Part shown: positions 1 to 7,294 of the stretch, one piece after another
How the letters are laid out: the number at the start of each line of letters is the position of its first letter
Numbering within the stretch: the stretch's first letter is position 1
Virus record (IMG/VR): IMGVR_UViG_3300042565_000201
Coordinates: 1-27,219 of that record
DNA length: 27,219 nt
Strand: one strand, 5' to 3'
From: a virus
Notes under the pieces: generated by a model
What the model saw: the letters and a program-made list of their open reading frames with translations, nothing else
What the model was told of the DNA's origin: nothing
Database searches by the model: none
Made by a program: the position numbers and the translations under genes

Positions 1-1
1 C

Positions 2-1354
2 GTACCTTCTGGCTTCAAATCCCGCGGGTTGAAGATTTCACGCAACGATGACCCCATCCAACCGGGCGAGTTCCGTGATATTGAGACGATCGACGGGTCT
101 AAAATTGGCGACCATATCCAGTTTATGCCCTCAAAACCTGTCGATTCCACGTCTTTGCAATTGCTGCAAGGCTTGACAGAGATGGGGCAGAAACTCGCCT
201 CTGCCGCCGACATTAAAGCCTCAGACGCCACAGGTTCTGCAACTGGCGCGATGATGGCTGTGCTTGAACGTGCGCTTTCAGTCATGAGCGCCGTACAAGC
301 TCGTGCTGCCGACGCCGTTGCTACCGAACTCAACATCATGGCACGCCTGATTGGCGAGCATGAGAGCGGTCCTTACGCTTACGAGACTGAAGGCGGGCAG
401 TTCGACAAGGGTGAAGACTTCCGCATCCCTGTCGGTATCGTCTGCGTCGCTGATCCATCTGCCTCGACCCAGGCTATGCGTATCTTGCGCGACCAAGCTA
501 TCACAGCACAAGCCGCACAGAAGCCAGACCTCTACGATCAGGCAGAACTTCACCGTCGCGTGATGCGTAACCTTGGCGTTGAAGATGTAGACACGCTTAT
601 CCCGCGTGCCGGCGATACGCCCAAGCGCGATCCGATCAGCGAGAACCAAGCCTTGCTTATGGGACAATCGGTTCAGGCTTACATGGATCAAGACCACGCC
701 GCGCACATCGCTGTTCACATGATGGCGATGGAGAACCCAGGCATTCAGGCGTTCGTCGGCCAATCACAGAATGGTCCTGCAATCATTGCCGCAGCACAAG
801 CCCACTTGGCTGAACACATTTCGTTCCAATACCGTCAGATGATGGCAGAGCAAATGGGTATGCAGCTTCCACCACCTGGTGAGCCGCTACCCGCCGACAT
901 CGAAAACCAGTTGGCGCAGATGGCTGCTCAAGTTAAGCTGCCTCCACTTGGTCAAGCCGCGCAACAGCAAGAGCCGCAGCCCGATCCAATCGTCGAGCTA
1001 CAGAAGCAAGAGTTGGCGCTCAAGGAAGCTGATCTCCAGCTTAAGGCGGAAAAGCTCAAGCAGCAAAACCAAGCTGACCAGCTTCGTGCAGAGATCGCAC
1101 TGCGTCAAGACGAGACCCGTGGCGATGCGGCACAGCTTTCTGCGCAAGTCGAGATGATGCGTATTCAATCGGAGAACGCAAATGCTGCCGCAGACAGACA
1201 GGTTCAGATTGGAATTGAGGCTGAGAAAATTCTCCAGACCGACCGCGTTGAGGGAACAAAAGCGGGTATTCAAGCTGCAAAAGTTCAGCAGGCCGCTGAA
1301 CAGCTTAAAGAACGCACTGCTTCGGTCAAAGATATTAAAGGAGATTCTGAATGA
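2..1354 (+). CDS. Portal protein, P22-like (5' truncated by window start)
   Basis: The frame is open from the first bases of the window, so the start lies upstream and only the C-terminal about 450 residues are seen. The N-terminal third has the portal signature of an FRDIE segment, a stretch near codon 60 resembling QLLQGLTEMGQKLA, then a helical GSATGAMMAVLERALSVMSA block, as in portals of P22-like and marine podoviruses. The last about 130 residues are Gln/Glu/Lys-rich and predicted to be one long helix, resembling the extended barrel that P22-type portals project into the capsid. Portals form the dodecameric DNA channel at one vertex, and terminase normally lies just upstream, outside this window. 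The stop overlaps the next start (ATGA). A TTG at 29 is not needed as a start. Family call is from remembered sequence pattern. Confidence 0.82.
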   Translation, partial: VPSGFKSRGLKISRNDDPIQPGEFRDIETIDGSKIGDHIQFMPSKPVDSTSLQLLQGLTEMGQKLASAADIKASDATGSATGAMMAVLERALSVMSAVQARAADAVATELNIMARLIGEHESGPYAYETEGGQFDKGEDFRIPVGIVCVADPSASTQAMRILRDQAITAQAAQKPDLYDQAELHRRVMRNLGVEDVDTLIPRAGDTPKRDPISENQALLMGQSVQAYMDQDHAAHIAVHMMAMENPGIQAFVGQSQNGPAIIAAAQAHLAEHISFQYRQMMAEQMGMQLPPPGEPLPADIENQLAQMAAQVKLPPLGQAAQQQEPQPDPIVELQKQELALKEADLQLKAEKLKQQNQADQLRAEIALRQDETRGDAAQLSAQVEMMRIQSENANAAADRQVQIGIEAEKILQTDRVEGTKAGIQAAKVQQAAEQLKERTASVKDIKGDSE

Positions 1355-1551
1355 GCCTAGCCACTGACAAGTTGCGTAAACATATCGAAGAACGCAAAGC
1401 CAGCATGGAACAAGTTATCTTGGCGGGTATCACAGACCTGAACAAGTATCACTACATGTGCGGCCAATACAAAGAACTTCTCTCGCTTGAACGAGAGTTG
1501 CACGAGATCATCTCTGATCTCCAATTAGCAGAAGAAACAGAGGACGAATAA
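1351..1551 (+). CDS. Small acidic alpha-helical protein, unknown function
   Basis: A 66-residue protein translated from an ATG that overlaps the portal stop codon, preceded by AAAGGAG, so it is probably translationally coupled. It looks almost wholly helical, with charged heptad-like stretches (KLRKHIEERKASMEQ; ELLSLERELHEIISDLQ) and an acidic C-terminus ending EETEDE. No signal peptide or membrane segment is visible. I do not recognise the family. Its place between portal and co-chaperonin suggests a head-assembly accessory role, but that is inference from position only. Confidence 0.75.
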   Translation: MSLATDKLRKHIEERKASMEQVILAGITDLNKYHYMCGQYKELLSLERELHEIISDLQLAEETEDE

Positions 1552-1553
1552 AC

Positions 1554-1958
1554 ATGCTGACTTCCGCAGCTAATACGCGGGACGTGCCAGATATTGATTC
1601 TGTCACGCGAGACCCGCGCATCCCTAAACCTGTCGGGCATAAACTCCTTGTGATGGTTCCGACCGCAGAAGAAAAAACACGTGGCGGTATCCTGTTACCG
1701 GATAAAGAACGTGACCTCAGCCAAACAGCTTCACCCGTCGTCTACGTTGTCGCCCTTGGCCCTGACGCATACGACGATCATCGGCGTTTCCCGAGTGGTC
1801 CACGCTGTGCTGCGGGACAGTGGGTCATCGTTCAATCTTTCTCGGGAAGCCGCATGAAGATCAAGGGTGATGACGGGGTTGAATATGAGTTCCGTCTTAT
1901 CAATGACGACGCAGTACAAGCAACGGTCGAAGACCCCTCTGAAATCAGAAAGGCGTAA
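1554..1958 (+). CDS. GroES-like co-chaperonin (Cpn10 fold)
   Basis: A 134-residue protein, longer than bacterial GroES (about 97). After a 25-residue N-terminal extension, residues 26-36 (PVGHKLLVMVP) match the first GroES strand. Residues about 38-54 correspond to the mobile loop, with the hydrophobic tripeptide ILL at 46-48 preceded by RGG, equivalent to the GroEL-binding GGIVL of GroES. A VVALGP segment and an AAGQWVIVQSFSGSRMKI stretch follow the roof and barrel pattern. GroES homologues cap GroEL, and phage versions such as T4 gp31 let the host chaperonin fold phage capsid protein. The position among head genes fits that role. The ATG at 1554 follows a GAGGA motif 2 bases after the previous stop. 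The family is clear, the client is inferred. Confidence 0.8.
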   Translation: MLTSAANTRDVPDIDSVTRDPRIPKPVGHKLLVMVPTAEEKTRGGILLPDKERDLSQTASPVVYVVALGPDAYDDHRRFPSGPRCAAGQWVIVQSFSGSRMKIKGDDGVEYEFRLINDDAVQATVEDPSEIRKA

Positions 1959-1966
1959 GTGCTCAC

Positions 1967-2944
1967 ATGGATGACATCGACGATTTTGAAAACGACACCC
2001 AAGAAGCGGACTTCGAACTAGACGATATTCAGGTCGAAGTCGGTGAAAGTGCCTTTAGTCAAGGCGAAGCTGACGAAGGTAAACCGGTCGCGGAACCGGA
2101 CTCGACAGACGAAGACCCGACCGAAGACGAACTAGCCAGGTATGACATGAGCGTACAAAAACGCATCAAGTCTGCGCACGCTAAAGCCAATGCCGAACGT
2201 CGTGCCAAAGAGTTGGCGCAGCAAGAAGCTAAAGCCGCAATCGACTTTGCGAAGATGATGAAAGAGCGTTTGGCGCAAGAGCGAGAACAGCGCTTGCAAT
2301 ATACGCGGGCTGCGGTGTCTTCTGGTCGAGCCAGCCTTGAGAATGAGACCAAGATTCTCACGCAAGAGATTCGCGAAGCCAACGAGAGTGGCGATCTCGA
2401 CAAGCAGATTTTGTTACAGACAAAATTAAATACTGTAGTGCAACAACTCAACGGTCTACCAAATGCGGAAACGCTTGACCGGGATATTGAGACTGCGCGC
2501 AATCAACCTTTGCCCGAGCTTGCGCCTGCACAGAGCATAGACCCAGAAGCCGACGCCCACACGCAAAAGTGGATCGCTGAAAACGAATGGTTCAGTAAAG
2601 ACGCACAGCTTCGCCAGACGGCTATTCAAGCAGAAGACCTGCTCGTGACCCAATACGGCATGGCGCGCGGCGGTAAAGATACTCTTGATCGCATTTCGGC
2701 CATGGTTCGCGCTGCGTTCCCTGATAAAGTAGGAGCCGCACCTATGACAGTCAGTCCTCCACCACCCCCTGCCGCACCTCCGCCACCTAAGGCACCTGCG
2801 AAGTCAGCTTCGACTATGCCTGTCATGCGGACTGCGCCAAACGGTAAGAAAGTTATCCGTTTGACGCCTGCACAAATCAACTTGGCGCATGAGTTAGGTA
2901 TCACACCTGAAGCCTATGCAGCCGAATACGCAAAAACTCTTTAA
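1967..2944 (+). CDS. Putative capsid scaffolding protein
   Basis: A 325-residue soluble protein. Residues 1-60 are very acidic. Residues about 65-165 are rich in Lys, Arg, Glu and Gln with long heptad-like helices, probably coiled coil. Residues about 258-275 are a proline/alanine linker. The C-terminus has a compact basic helical segment (KKVIRLTPAQINLAHELG, then an EAYAAEYAKTL end). An acidic and coiled-coil body with a basic C-terminal helical domain, encoded between portal and major capsid genes, is the usual build and place of phage scaffolding proteins, which bind coat subunits through the C-terminus during procapsid assembly. No protease motif is seen in or beside it. The role is inferred from architecture and position. 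Confidence 0.65.
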   Translation: MDDIDDFENDTQEADFELDDIQVEVGESAFSQGEADEGKPVAEPDSTDEDPTEDELARYDMSVQKRIKSAHAKANAERRAKELAQQEAKAAIDFAKMMKERLAQEREQRLQYTRAAVSSGRASLENETKILTQEIREANESGDLDKQILLQTKLNTVVQQLNGLPNAETLDRDIETARNQPLPELAPAQSIDPEADAHTQKWIAENEWFSKDAQLRQTAIQAEDLLVTQYGMARGGKDTLDRISAMVRAAFPDKVGAAPMTVSPPPPPAAPPPPKAPAKSASTMPVMRTAPNGKKVIRLTPAQINLAHELGITPEAYAAEYAKTL

Positions 2945-2958
2945 TAAGGAAAGTCCAT

Positions 2959-3510
2959 ATGACCCGCAAAAAGAGCCTAGATGAACTTTTGGCAGAAGAA
3001 AATGACGCATTGGCACTTGACAATGTTGGCGAAGTAGAAGATGACGACGATAGTTATCTTCTATCCCGCGATGCCACTACCCGCGATGCCGAAGAAGAAT
3101 ACATTTACACCCCTCAGGCGCATCTCCCTGAGATCAAGGTTGAGGACGGTTACGTCGCTCGCTGGGTAAGGTCTTCCATCTTTGGGACACAGGATGCTGC
3201 TAACGTATCATCTATGCTTCGTGAAGGTTGGGAACCGCTTGACGCTTCCGACAGTCAGTACCGTGATCTAGCCCGCCAATGTGGGTTGCATGGACGGAAC
3301 GACAGCACTTCAAATCTCATCGAACTAGGCGGTCTTATCGCCTGTAAGATGCCGAGAGCTAAAGCTGAAGCCCGAGCCCGCTATTACGACCAGCAAGCAC
3401 GCAACAAGATTCGCGCCGAAGACGCACGTATGCGGGGTGAGAGCAACTCGAAGATGCCATTGGCAGTCGAGGAGCGCAAGTTTCGAACTTCAACTTCTAT
3501 GGATGGGTGA
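2959..3510 (+). CDS. Conserved phage head-module protein, unknown function
   Basis: A 183-residue hydrophilic protein starting at ATG 2959 with AAGGAAAG upstream. The first 50 residues are acidic (EVEDDDDS; RDAEEEYIY). The middle has a globular segment with VEDGYVARWVRSS and MLREGWEPLD. The C-terminal 60 residues are basic and helical (RAKAEARARYYDQQARNKIRAEDARMR). The middle pattern recurs in proteins encoded just before the coat genes of many podoviruses, but I cannot name a defined function. A minor head protein or assembly factor is likely from position. Its stop codon lies inside the hairpin at 3502-3526. Confidence 0.7.
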   Translation: MTRKKSLDELLAEENDALALDNVGEVEDDDDSYLLSRDATTRDAEEEYIYTPQAHLPEIKVEDGYVARWVRSSIFGTQDAANVSSMLREGWEPLDASDSQYRDLARQCGLHGRNDSTSNLIELGGLIACKMPRAKAEARARYYDQQARNKIRAEDARMRGESNSKMPLAVEERKFRTSTSMDG

Positions 3511-3526
3511 TAGGCACCCATCTTTT
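3502..3526 (+). terminator. Hairpin plus short T run before capsid genes (attenuator or weak terminator)
   Basis: GATGGGTG (3502-3509) pairs perfectly with CACCCATC (3515-3522) around a 5-base loop, followed directly by TTTT (3523-3526). The left arm carries the TGA stop of the upstream gene. The U run is short, so it is more likely a partial terminator or an mRNA processing or stability element than a full stop. It sits 14 bases upstream of the putative decoration protein start. Confidence 0.55.
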
Positions 3527-3540
3527 GATGGAGCACTATC

Positions 3541-4122
3541 ATGGCTTTGACCGCCGCACCATACGGGCTCATCCCCGTCAAACAGGCCAACGATGCCCCA
3601 AGCGCTGGCGTACAGCGTGAGTTCCCAATTGCATCCGGCGCTGCCGGTATGTTCAAGGGTACTCCCGTTCGCGTCAACGCTGGCAACTTGGTTCCAGTAT
3701 CCAGCGCCACTTTCGGTTCTTCGAAAGCTGACTTGTATGTCGGCGTGTTCCAAGGTTGTTCCTACGTGGACGCCTCGGGCAACCGTCAATATGCAGACTC
3801 TTGGCCAAACGGCTTGGCAGTAACCGGCGCAGTTGGTTATGTGGCCCACGACCCTGAAACTTTGTTCCGGGTTCAGGCTTCGACCGCCAGCTTCAACGCG
3901 GTTGCCGCTGTCGGCACCAGCTACGGCTTGCTGAACTTCGGTTCAGGTAACACTGCAACTGGTCGTTCAACTGCTGCTCTCGACATTGCTTCGGGTGCCG
4001 CAACGACCAACCCGCTTAAGGTTGTTGATATTGCTACCTTGCCCGACAACACCAACGCATCCGGTTTTGTGGACGTTCTCGTTCGCATCAACCAAGGTTG
4101 CCACATCTTTGAACGCGCATAG
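3541..4122 (+). CDS. Putative head decoration / capsid-associated protein
   Basis: A 193-residue protein rich in Ala, Gly, Ser, Thr and Val with predicted beta strands, no membrane segment and no signal peptide. The N-terminus (MALTAAPYGLIPVKQAN) and the phrase ASGAAGMFKGTPVRVNAGNL resemble structural proteins that precede the coat gene in marine and freshwater podoviruses. GGAG lies 8 bases before ATG 3541. With the capsid gene 13 bases downstream and a hairpin just upstream, these two genes form the most likely highly expressed pair of the head module. Decoration or cement role is inferred from position and composition. Confidence 0.65.
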   Translation: MALTAAPYGLIPVKQANDAPSAGVQREFPIASGAAGMFKGTPVRVNAGNLVPVSSATFGSSKADLYVGVFQGCSYVDASGNRQYADSWPNGLAVTGAVGYVAHDPETLFRVQASTASFNAVAAVGTSYGLLNFGSGNTATGRSTAALDIASGAATTNPLKVVDIATLPDNTNASGFVDVLVRINQGCHIFERA

Positions 4123-4135
4123 GGAGTATTGATCA

Positions 4136-5047
4136 ATGGCTTTTTCACGCGCCGACCAACAGAAACAACTTGTACCCGGACTGAACGTACTGTTCGGTGC
4201 TGACTACAAGACCTATGCTCCAGAGCATCAGCAGTTTTACGAAACCTCGACTTCGAAGAAAGCCTTCGAAGAAGACGTGAAACTGGTGCTCTTGGGCAAC
4301 GCCGAATTGAAGCAAGAAGGTGCCGCCGTCAGCTATGACGATGCCGCAGGCGAAGCCTTCACTGCTCGCTACGATCACGTCACGATCGCCATGGGCTTCC
4401 GTATCACGGAAGAAGCTCTCGAAGACAACTTGTATGTCTCGATGGCCCAACGCATGACGAAAGCTATGGCGCGTTCGATGGCGAACACCAAGCAAATTCG
4501 CGCTATGGACCCAATCAACCGCGGCTTCACCAGCTTCAACGGCGGCGACGGTGTGACTTTGTTCAACACCGCTCACCCAACCGCATCTGGTGCGACCAAT
4601 GCAAACCGCCCAACCACTCCTGTTGACTTGAACGAAACGGCTCTCGAAGCTGCTGCCATTCAAATCGCTGGCTGGGTTGACGAACGTGGTTTGCTTATCC
4701 AAGCCGTCGGCAAGCAACTGATTGTGCCGACCGCACTTCAGTTCACCGCCAAGCGCGTCCTTGGTTCTGATCTCCGCGTCAGCACTGCTGACAACGACAT
4801 CAACGCCATCAAGGCGATGGGCACCTACGGTCAAGACTTCCGTATCAACCACTTCTTGACCGACCCAAATGCTTGGTTCGTAAAGACCGACGTTCCAAAC
4901 AGCTTGCGTCATTTTGAACGTGTTGCCTTGAAGACCGCCAGTGAGGGCGATTTTGACACAGGCAACTTCAAATTTAAATGTCGCACCAGATATTCGTTTG
5001 GAGTTAGCGATCCGTTGGGTGTTTGGGGTTCTCCGGGTTCCACCTAA
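4136..5047 (+). CDS. Major capsid protein, Mu gpT-like
   Basis: A 303-residue protein that matches the Mu-like major head subunit family. Signatures seen: an N-terminal NVLFGADYKTYAPE segment, TARYDHVTIAMGFRITEEA near 85, MTKAMARSMANTKQI near 105, a loop with DGVTLFNTAHPTASG near 140, and a C-terminus with GNFKFKCRTRYSFGVSDP. The fold expected is HK97. The length fits a mature coat without a cleaved delta domain. RBS GGGAG precedes ATG 4136. Immediately downstream is a strong intrinsic terminator, consistent with the end of an abundant capsid transcript. A 306-codon open frame on the opposite strand is a shadow of this gene. Confidence 0.88.
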   Translation: MAFSRADQQKQLVPGLNVLFGADYKTYAPEHQQFYETSTSKKAFEEDVKLVLLGNAELKQEGAAVSYDDAAGEAFTARYDHVTIAMGFRITEEALEDNLYVSMAQRMTKAMARSMANTKQIRAMDPINRGFTSFNGGDGVTLFNTAHPTASGATNANRPTTPVDLNETALEAAAIQIAGWVDERGLLIQAVGKQLIVPTALQFTAKRVLGSDLRVSTADNDINAIKAMGTYGQDFRINHFLTDPNAWFVKTDVPNSLRHFERVALKTASEGDFDTGNFKFKCRTRYSFGVSDPLGVWGSPGST

Positions 5048-5070
5048 AAACCTCAACCAAAACAAAGAAA

Positions 5071-5099
5071 AGGCCTCGGAAACGGGGCCTTTTTATTTT
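5071..5099 (+). terminator. Intrinsic terminator after major capsid gene
   Basis: AGGCCTCG (5071-5078) pairs with CGGGGCCT (5083-5090) as an 8-base stem with one G-U pair, closed by a GAAA tetraloop (5079-5082) and followed by TTTTTATTTT at 5090-5099. This is a textbook rho-independent terminator. The A-rich stretch before the stem could let it act on the reverse strand as well. Confidence 0.92.
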
Positions 5100-5104
5100 G
5101 CCTA

Positions 5105-5133
5105 TTGACGTTAGGTGGGTTTACGATTAAATT
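5105..5133 (+). promoter_or_regulatory. Candidate sigma70-type promoter for the homing endonuclease unit
   Basis: TTGACG (5105-5110, five of six matches to TTGACA) is separated by exactly 17 bases from TAAATT (5128-5133, four of six matches to TATAAT) in an AT-rich stretch directly after the capsid terminator. An AAGGA ribosome site lies at 5151-5155 before the GTG start at 5163. Predicted only. Confidence 0.6.
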
Positions 5134-5162
5134 AGTTTTGTATTTAAAATAAGGAAAACCCC

Positions 5163-6131
5163 GTGGTCTCGTGCATCTATAAAATCATTAATCTGGCAAA
5201 CCGTAAATTCTATATCGGTAGCACAAAGTACTCTAAAGATAGGTTCCGTCAGCACCGAAAATTACTGCGGAACAATCGCCACCATTGTAAGCACCTACAA
5301 GCCTCTTGGAATAAACATGGCGAGGACGCATTTGTTTTTGAGATAGTGGAGCGGTTAGAACCACATTTACTGGAAGCACGAGAAGACGAATTACTCAAGC
5401 AGTGGTACGGAGATAGACGCCTCTACAACACGGGTTCCTCCGCTCGCGCGCCGTTTCGCGGTGTCTATGGAGCTAAGCATCCGCAATTCGGTTTGCCAAA
5501 GAGTGAGCAACATCGCGCCGATATATCTCGGACTCTTAAAGAGTTTTACGCTGAAGATTATTTTAATCATCCACGCGTAGGTAAAAAGCACAGCGAAGAA
5601 TCGAAAGAAAAAATGCGGCGCAACGCTGCTTCGTTTAAAGGGGAGAACCACTACCGCTATGGTCAAACCGTATCTGAAGAAGTCCGCAAAAAGATTGGCG
5701 ATACCCAACGTGGCGTAAAGAAAGGTCCGCGAACACTTACGCCTGAAGGGTACCGGAAGATATGCGACGCCGCGGCTAAACGCCGTGGACTACCAGGTAC
5801 GCCAATGTCGGCAGAACTACGGGAGAAGCTAAGTAAGCGCGTGCGTGTCGTCGGCCCGGAGTTCAATCAAATCTTCCATAGCGTCACCGCAGCCTCCGAG
5901 CATTTGAAGGTTCCGTCGTCTGCGATATTTCCACACTTGAGTAAAGATTCATGCCACTGGCGCGGCAAGTTGAAAGGTTGGTTTTTCTCCTATGATCTTT
6001 CTGAAGAAAAAGCCCTTGAAATGTGCGATCCACTGTGGCAGGATCAGAAGATACTAGCCTGCAAAAATCGGCCAGATAAGAAGCGGTGCGGGCGAAAGCC
6101 TCTTGACGCTCTTACCCTTTTGTGCGTATAG
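5163..6131 (+). CDS. GIY-YIG homing endonuclease with NUMOD-type DNA-binding repeats
   Basis: A 322-residue protein. The GIY-YIG nuclease domain fills residues 1-90: CIY at 4-6 (a variant of GIY), YIG at 17-19, Arg27, His31 and His40, a downstream Glu near 76 and Asn89, in the spacing of I-TevI catalytic residues. Residues about 100-215 hold several NUMOD3-like elements (GLPKSEQHRADISRT, VGKKHSEESKEKMRRN, GQTVSEEVRKKIGDTQRG). About 225-275 resembles a NUMOD1/HTH module (FHSVTAASEHLKVPSSAI). Such free-standing enzymes cut a site in intron- or gene-less relatives and spread by repair. The start is GTG with AAGGA 7 bases before it. It is not inside an intron or an interrupted gene. All key nuclease residues appear intact. 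Confidence 0.9.
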   Translation: MVSCIYKIINLANRKFYIGSTKYSKDRFRQHRKLLRNNRHHCKHLQASWNKHGEDAFVFEIVERLEPHLLEAREDELLKQWYGDRRLYNTGSSARAPFRGVYGAKHPQFGLPKSEQHRADISRTLKEFYAEDYFNHPRVGKKHSEESKEKMRRNAASFKGENHYRYGQTVSEEVRKKIGDTQRGVKKGPRTLTPEGYRKICDAAAKRRGLPGTPMSAELREKLSKRVRVVGPEFNQIFHSVTAASEHLKVPSSAIFPHLSKDSCHWRGKLKGWFFSYDLSEEKALEMCDPLWQDQKILACKNRPDKKRCGRKPLDALTLLCV

Positions 6132-6180
6132 GAAGTAAAGTAATTCTACTTGCTTTTACACGCTTTTGCAGGAGCCTTCC

Positions 6181-6594
6181 ATGGCCGCAACTAACTTCTC
6201 CGGTCCTATCATCGACCACGACGGCGACACTGCACTGCCAGGTAACTTGGTTGCTGTTCAGAAAACTGTTCCTGTTACCATTGTTGACGGTGCTGCTGCC
6301 GGCACCTTCCGCCTCCCTGCGGGCGCTTTTGTCCAGCACCTCTGGGCTGAAACACCTGTCGTAATCCCCGGCACTCCGACCAACACCAACTTGCGTCTTG
6401 GTTCTGCGGCTAACGGCAACCAATACGTCGCTGACGTAGACGTCAAAGCAGCGGGCGTCATCGCGACTACCCTGACCTTGGCAGGTCGTCGCGCTTCTGG
6501 TGTTGTCCACTTCACCGTAGCGTCTTCGGGCGGTACGGCTGCGTCGCAAGACGGGACGGTAAATCTTATTGTCGCTTACGCATACCCTGCGTAA
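6181..6594 (+). CDS. Putative decoration / virion structural protein
   Basis: A 137-residue beta-rich protein, low in charged residues, with LPAGAFVQHLWAETPV, a polar turn at GTPTNTNLRLGSAANGNQ, and a C-terminal VNLIVAYAYPA. The ATG at 6181 with GCAGGAG at 6168-6174 is preferred over an in-frame TTG at 6166, which lies inside the ribosome-binding region. It is the only structural-type gene in the unit bounded by terminators at 5071 and 6622, and probably followed the coat gene before the endonuclease arrived. A head decoration role is inferred; I do not recognise a named family. Confidence 0.65.
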   Translation: MAATNFSGPIIDHDGDTALPGNLVAVQKTVPVTIVDGAAAGTFRLPAGAFVQHLWAETPVVIPGTPTNTNLRLGSAANGNQYVADVDVKAAGVIATTLTLAGRRASGVVHFTVASSGGTAASQDGTVNLIVAYAYPA

Positions 6595-6621
6595 GTTGAC
6601 TAGCCCGCAGTAAATCGAAGC

Positions 6622-6657
6622 AGGCCGTAGATCAACATGGTCTGCGGCCTTTCTTTT
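6622..6657 (+). terminator. Intrinsic terminator after second decoration-like gene
   Basis: AGGCCGTAGA (6622-6631) pairs with TCTGCGGCCT (6641-6650) through ten positions with one G-U pair and a 9-base loop, followed by TTCTTTT. The T run ends next to the AGGAG ribosome site of the gene at 6669. A good rho-independent terminator separating the capsid unit from the lysis module. Confidence 0.88.
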
Positions 6658-6668
6658 AGGAGCCACCC

Positions 6669-6995
6669 ATGGCTGATGCCAGAATTACACGCGACGAACG
6701 GTCTTTAGTCGAAACTCTCGGTGTACCGGGCTTAGCTCGCCAACTTACCGCGGGGGCTGTCAGCGCAAATACCCCGTTGACGGTCGGTTGTAACCGTGTT
6801 TCGCTTTTAGCGGTAGGCGCAGACATTCGGTATGCGGTAGGGTCCGCTACCCAAATCGCGAGCGCTACGTCGCATTTGCTTCTAGCAAACACCCGCCTTG
6901 ATATTGCGCTACCGTTGACTGCAAACATAGCAGTACAGCGCGCTGGTGGAACAGACGGCACCTTGCACGTCACCGAATGGCTACAGGCACAGTAA
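6669..6995 (+). CDS. Small hypothetical protein at the head of the lysis module
   Basis: A 108-residue protein with AGGAG 7 bases before ATG 6669. A short charged N-terminus (MADARITRDERSLVETLG) is followed by an Ala/Val/Thr-rich, mostly beta body with few charges (NTPLTVGCNRVSLLAVGADIR). The body looks like a virion-surface or fibre-type beta domain rather than a membrane protein. It is the first gene after the 6622 terminator and its TAA overlaps the next ATG. I do not recognise it; minor structural protein is a guess from composition. Confidence 0.6.
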   Translation: MADARITRDERSLVETLGVPGLARQLTAGAVSANTPLTVGCNRVSLLAVGADIRYAVGSATQIASATSHLLLANTRLDIALPLTANIAVQRAGGTDGTLHVTEWLQAQ

Positions 6996-7294
6996 TGACC
7001 GCGCGGCGCATTACGCTTTCTGAAGCAGAACTCGAAGCCATGATGGAGCGCGCGGCTAAGTCGGGCGCACATGAAGCCCTGTCAGAACTTGGACTGTTCG
7101 ATATTGACGATCGACCAGCCGCAGCACGTGACATAAAAGATTTACGTGATATACTTAAGATATTCAGAGACATTCAAACCGACGCCGTAAAGGGGTTGTT
7201 TGCTTGGCTCGGTAGAGGGGTTATCACCGTGATAATTTTTGGCGCAGTTGTCTGGATGGCTCGCGGCGGGATTGTAATCGAGGCACCAAAATGA
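6995..7294 (+). CDS. DUF6127-like single-pass membrane protein
   Basis: A 99-residue protein from ATG 6995, which shares TAATG with the preceding stop. An upstream in-frame ATG at 6977 would add six residues and overlap more. Residues 8-66 are charged and helical (ALSELGLFDIDDR; DIKDLRDILKIFRDIQTD), and residues about 74-90 form one hydrophobic membrane helix, ending in a short tail. This order (helical cytosolic part, arginine, C-terminal membrane helix) and the wording resemble DUF6127 proteins of alphaproteobacterial phages and prophages. It lies directly before the holin with an ATGA overlap, so it may be a second holin, antiholin or pinholin-type partner. That role is inference only. Confidence 0.65.
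   Translation: MTARRITLSEAELEAMMERAAKSGAHEALSELGLFDIDDRPAAARDIKDLRDILKIFRDIQTDAVKGLFAWLGRGVITVIIFGAVVWMARGGIVIEAPK

Noticed and set aside
4145-5065. 306-codon open frame on the minus strand across the coat gene
   Set aside because: It mirrors the coat gene almost exactly, has no recognisable domain and no promoter or ribosome site, and arises from the coat gene codon bias.
5047-6181. Intron carrying the homing endonuclease
   Set aside because: The coat gene ends in an ordinary stop before the insert and no flanking exon frame is interrupted, so the enzyme is free-standing.
6596-6624. TTGACT at 6596-6601 as a promoter
   Set aside because: No acceptable -10 at 16 to 18 bases, and the 6622 terminator would follow at once.
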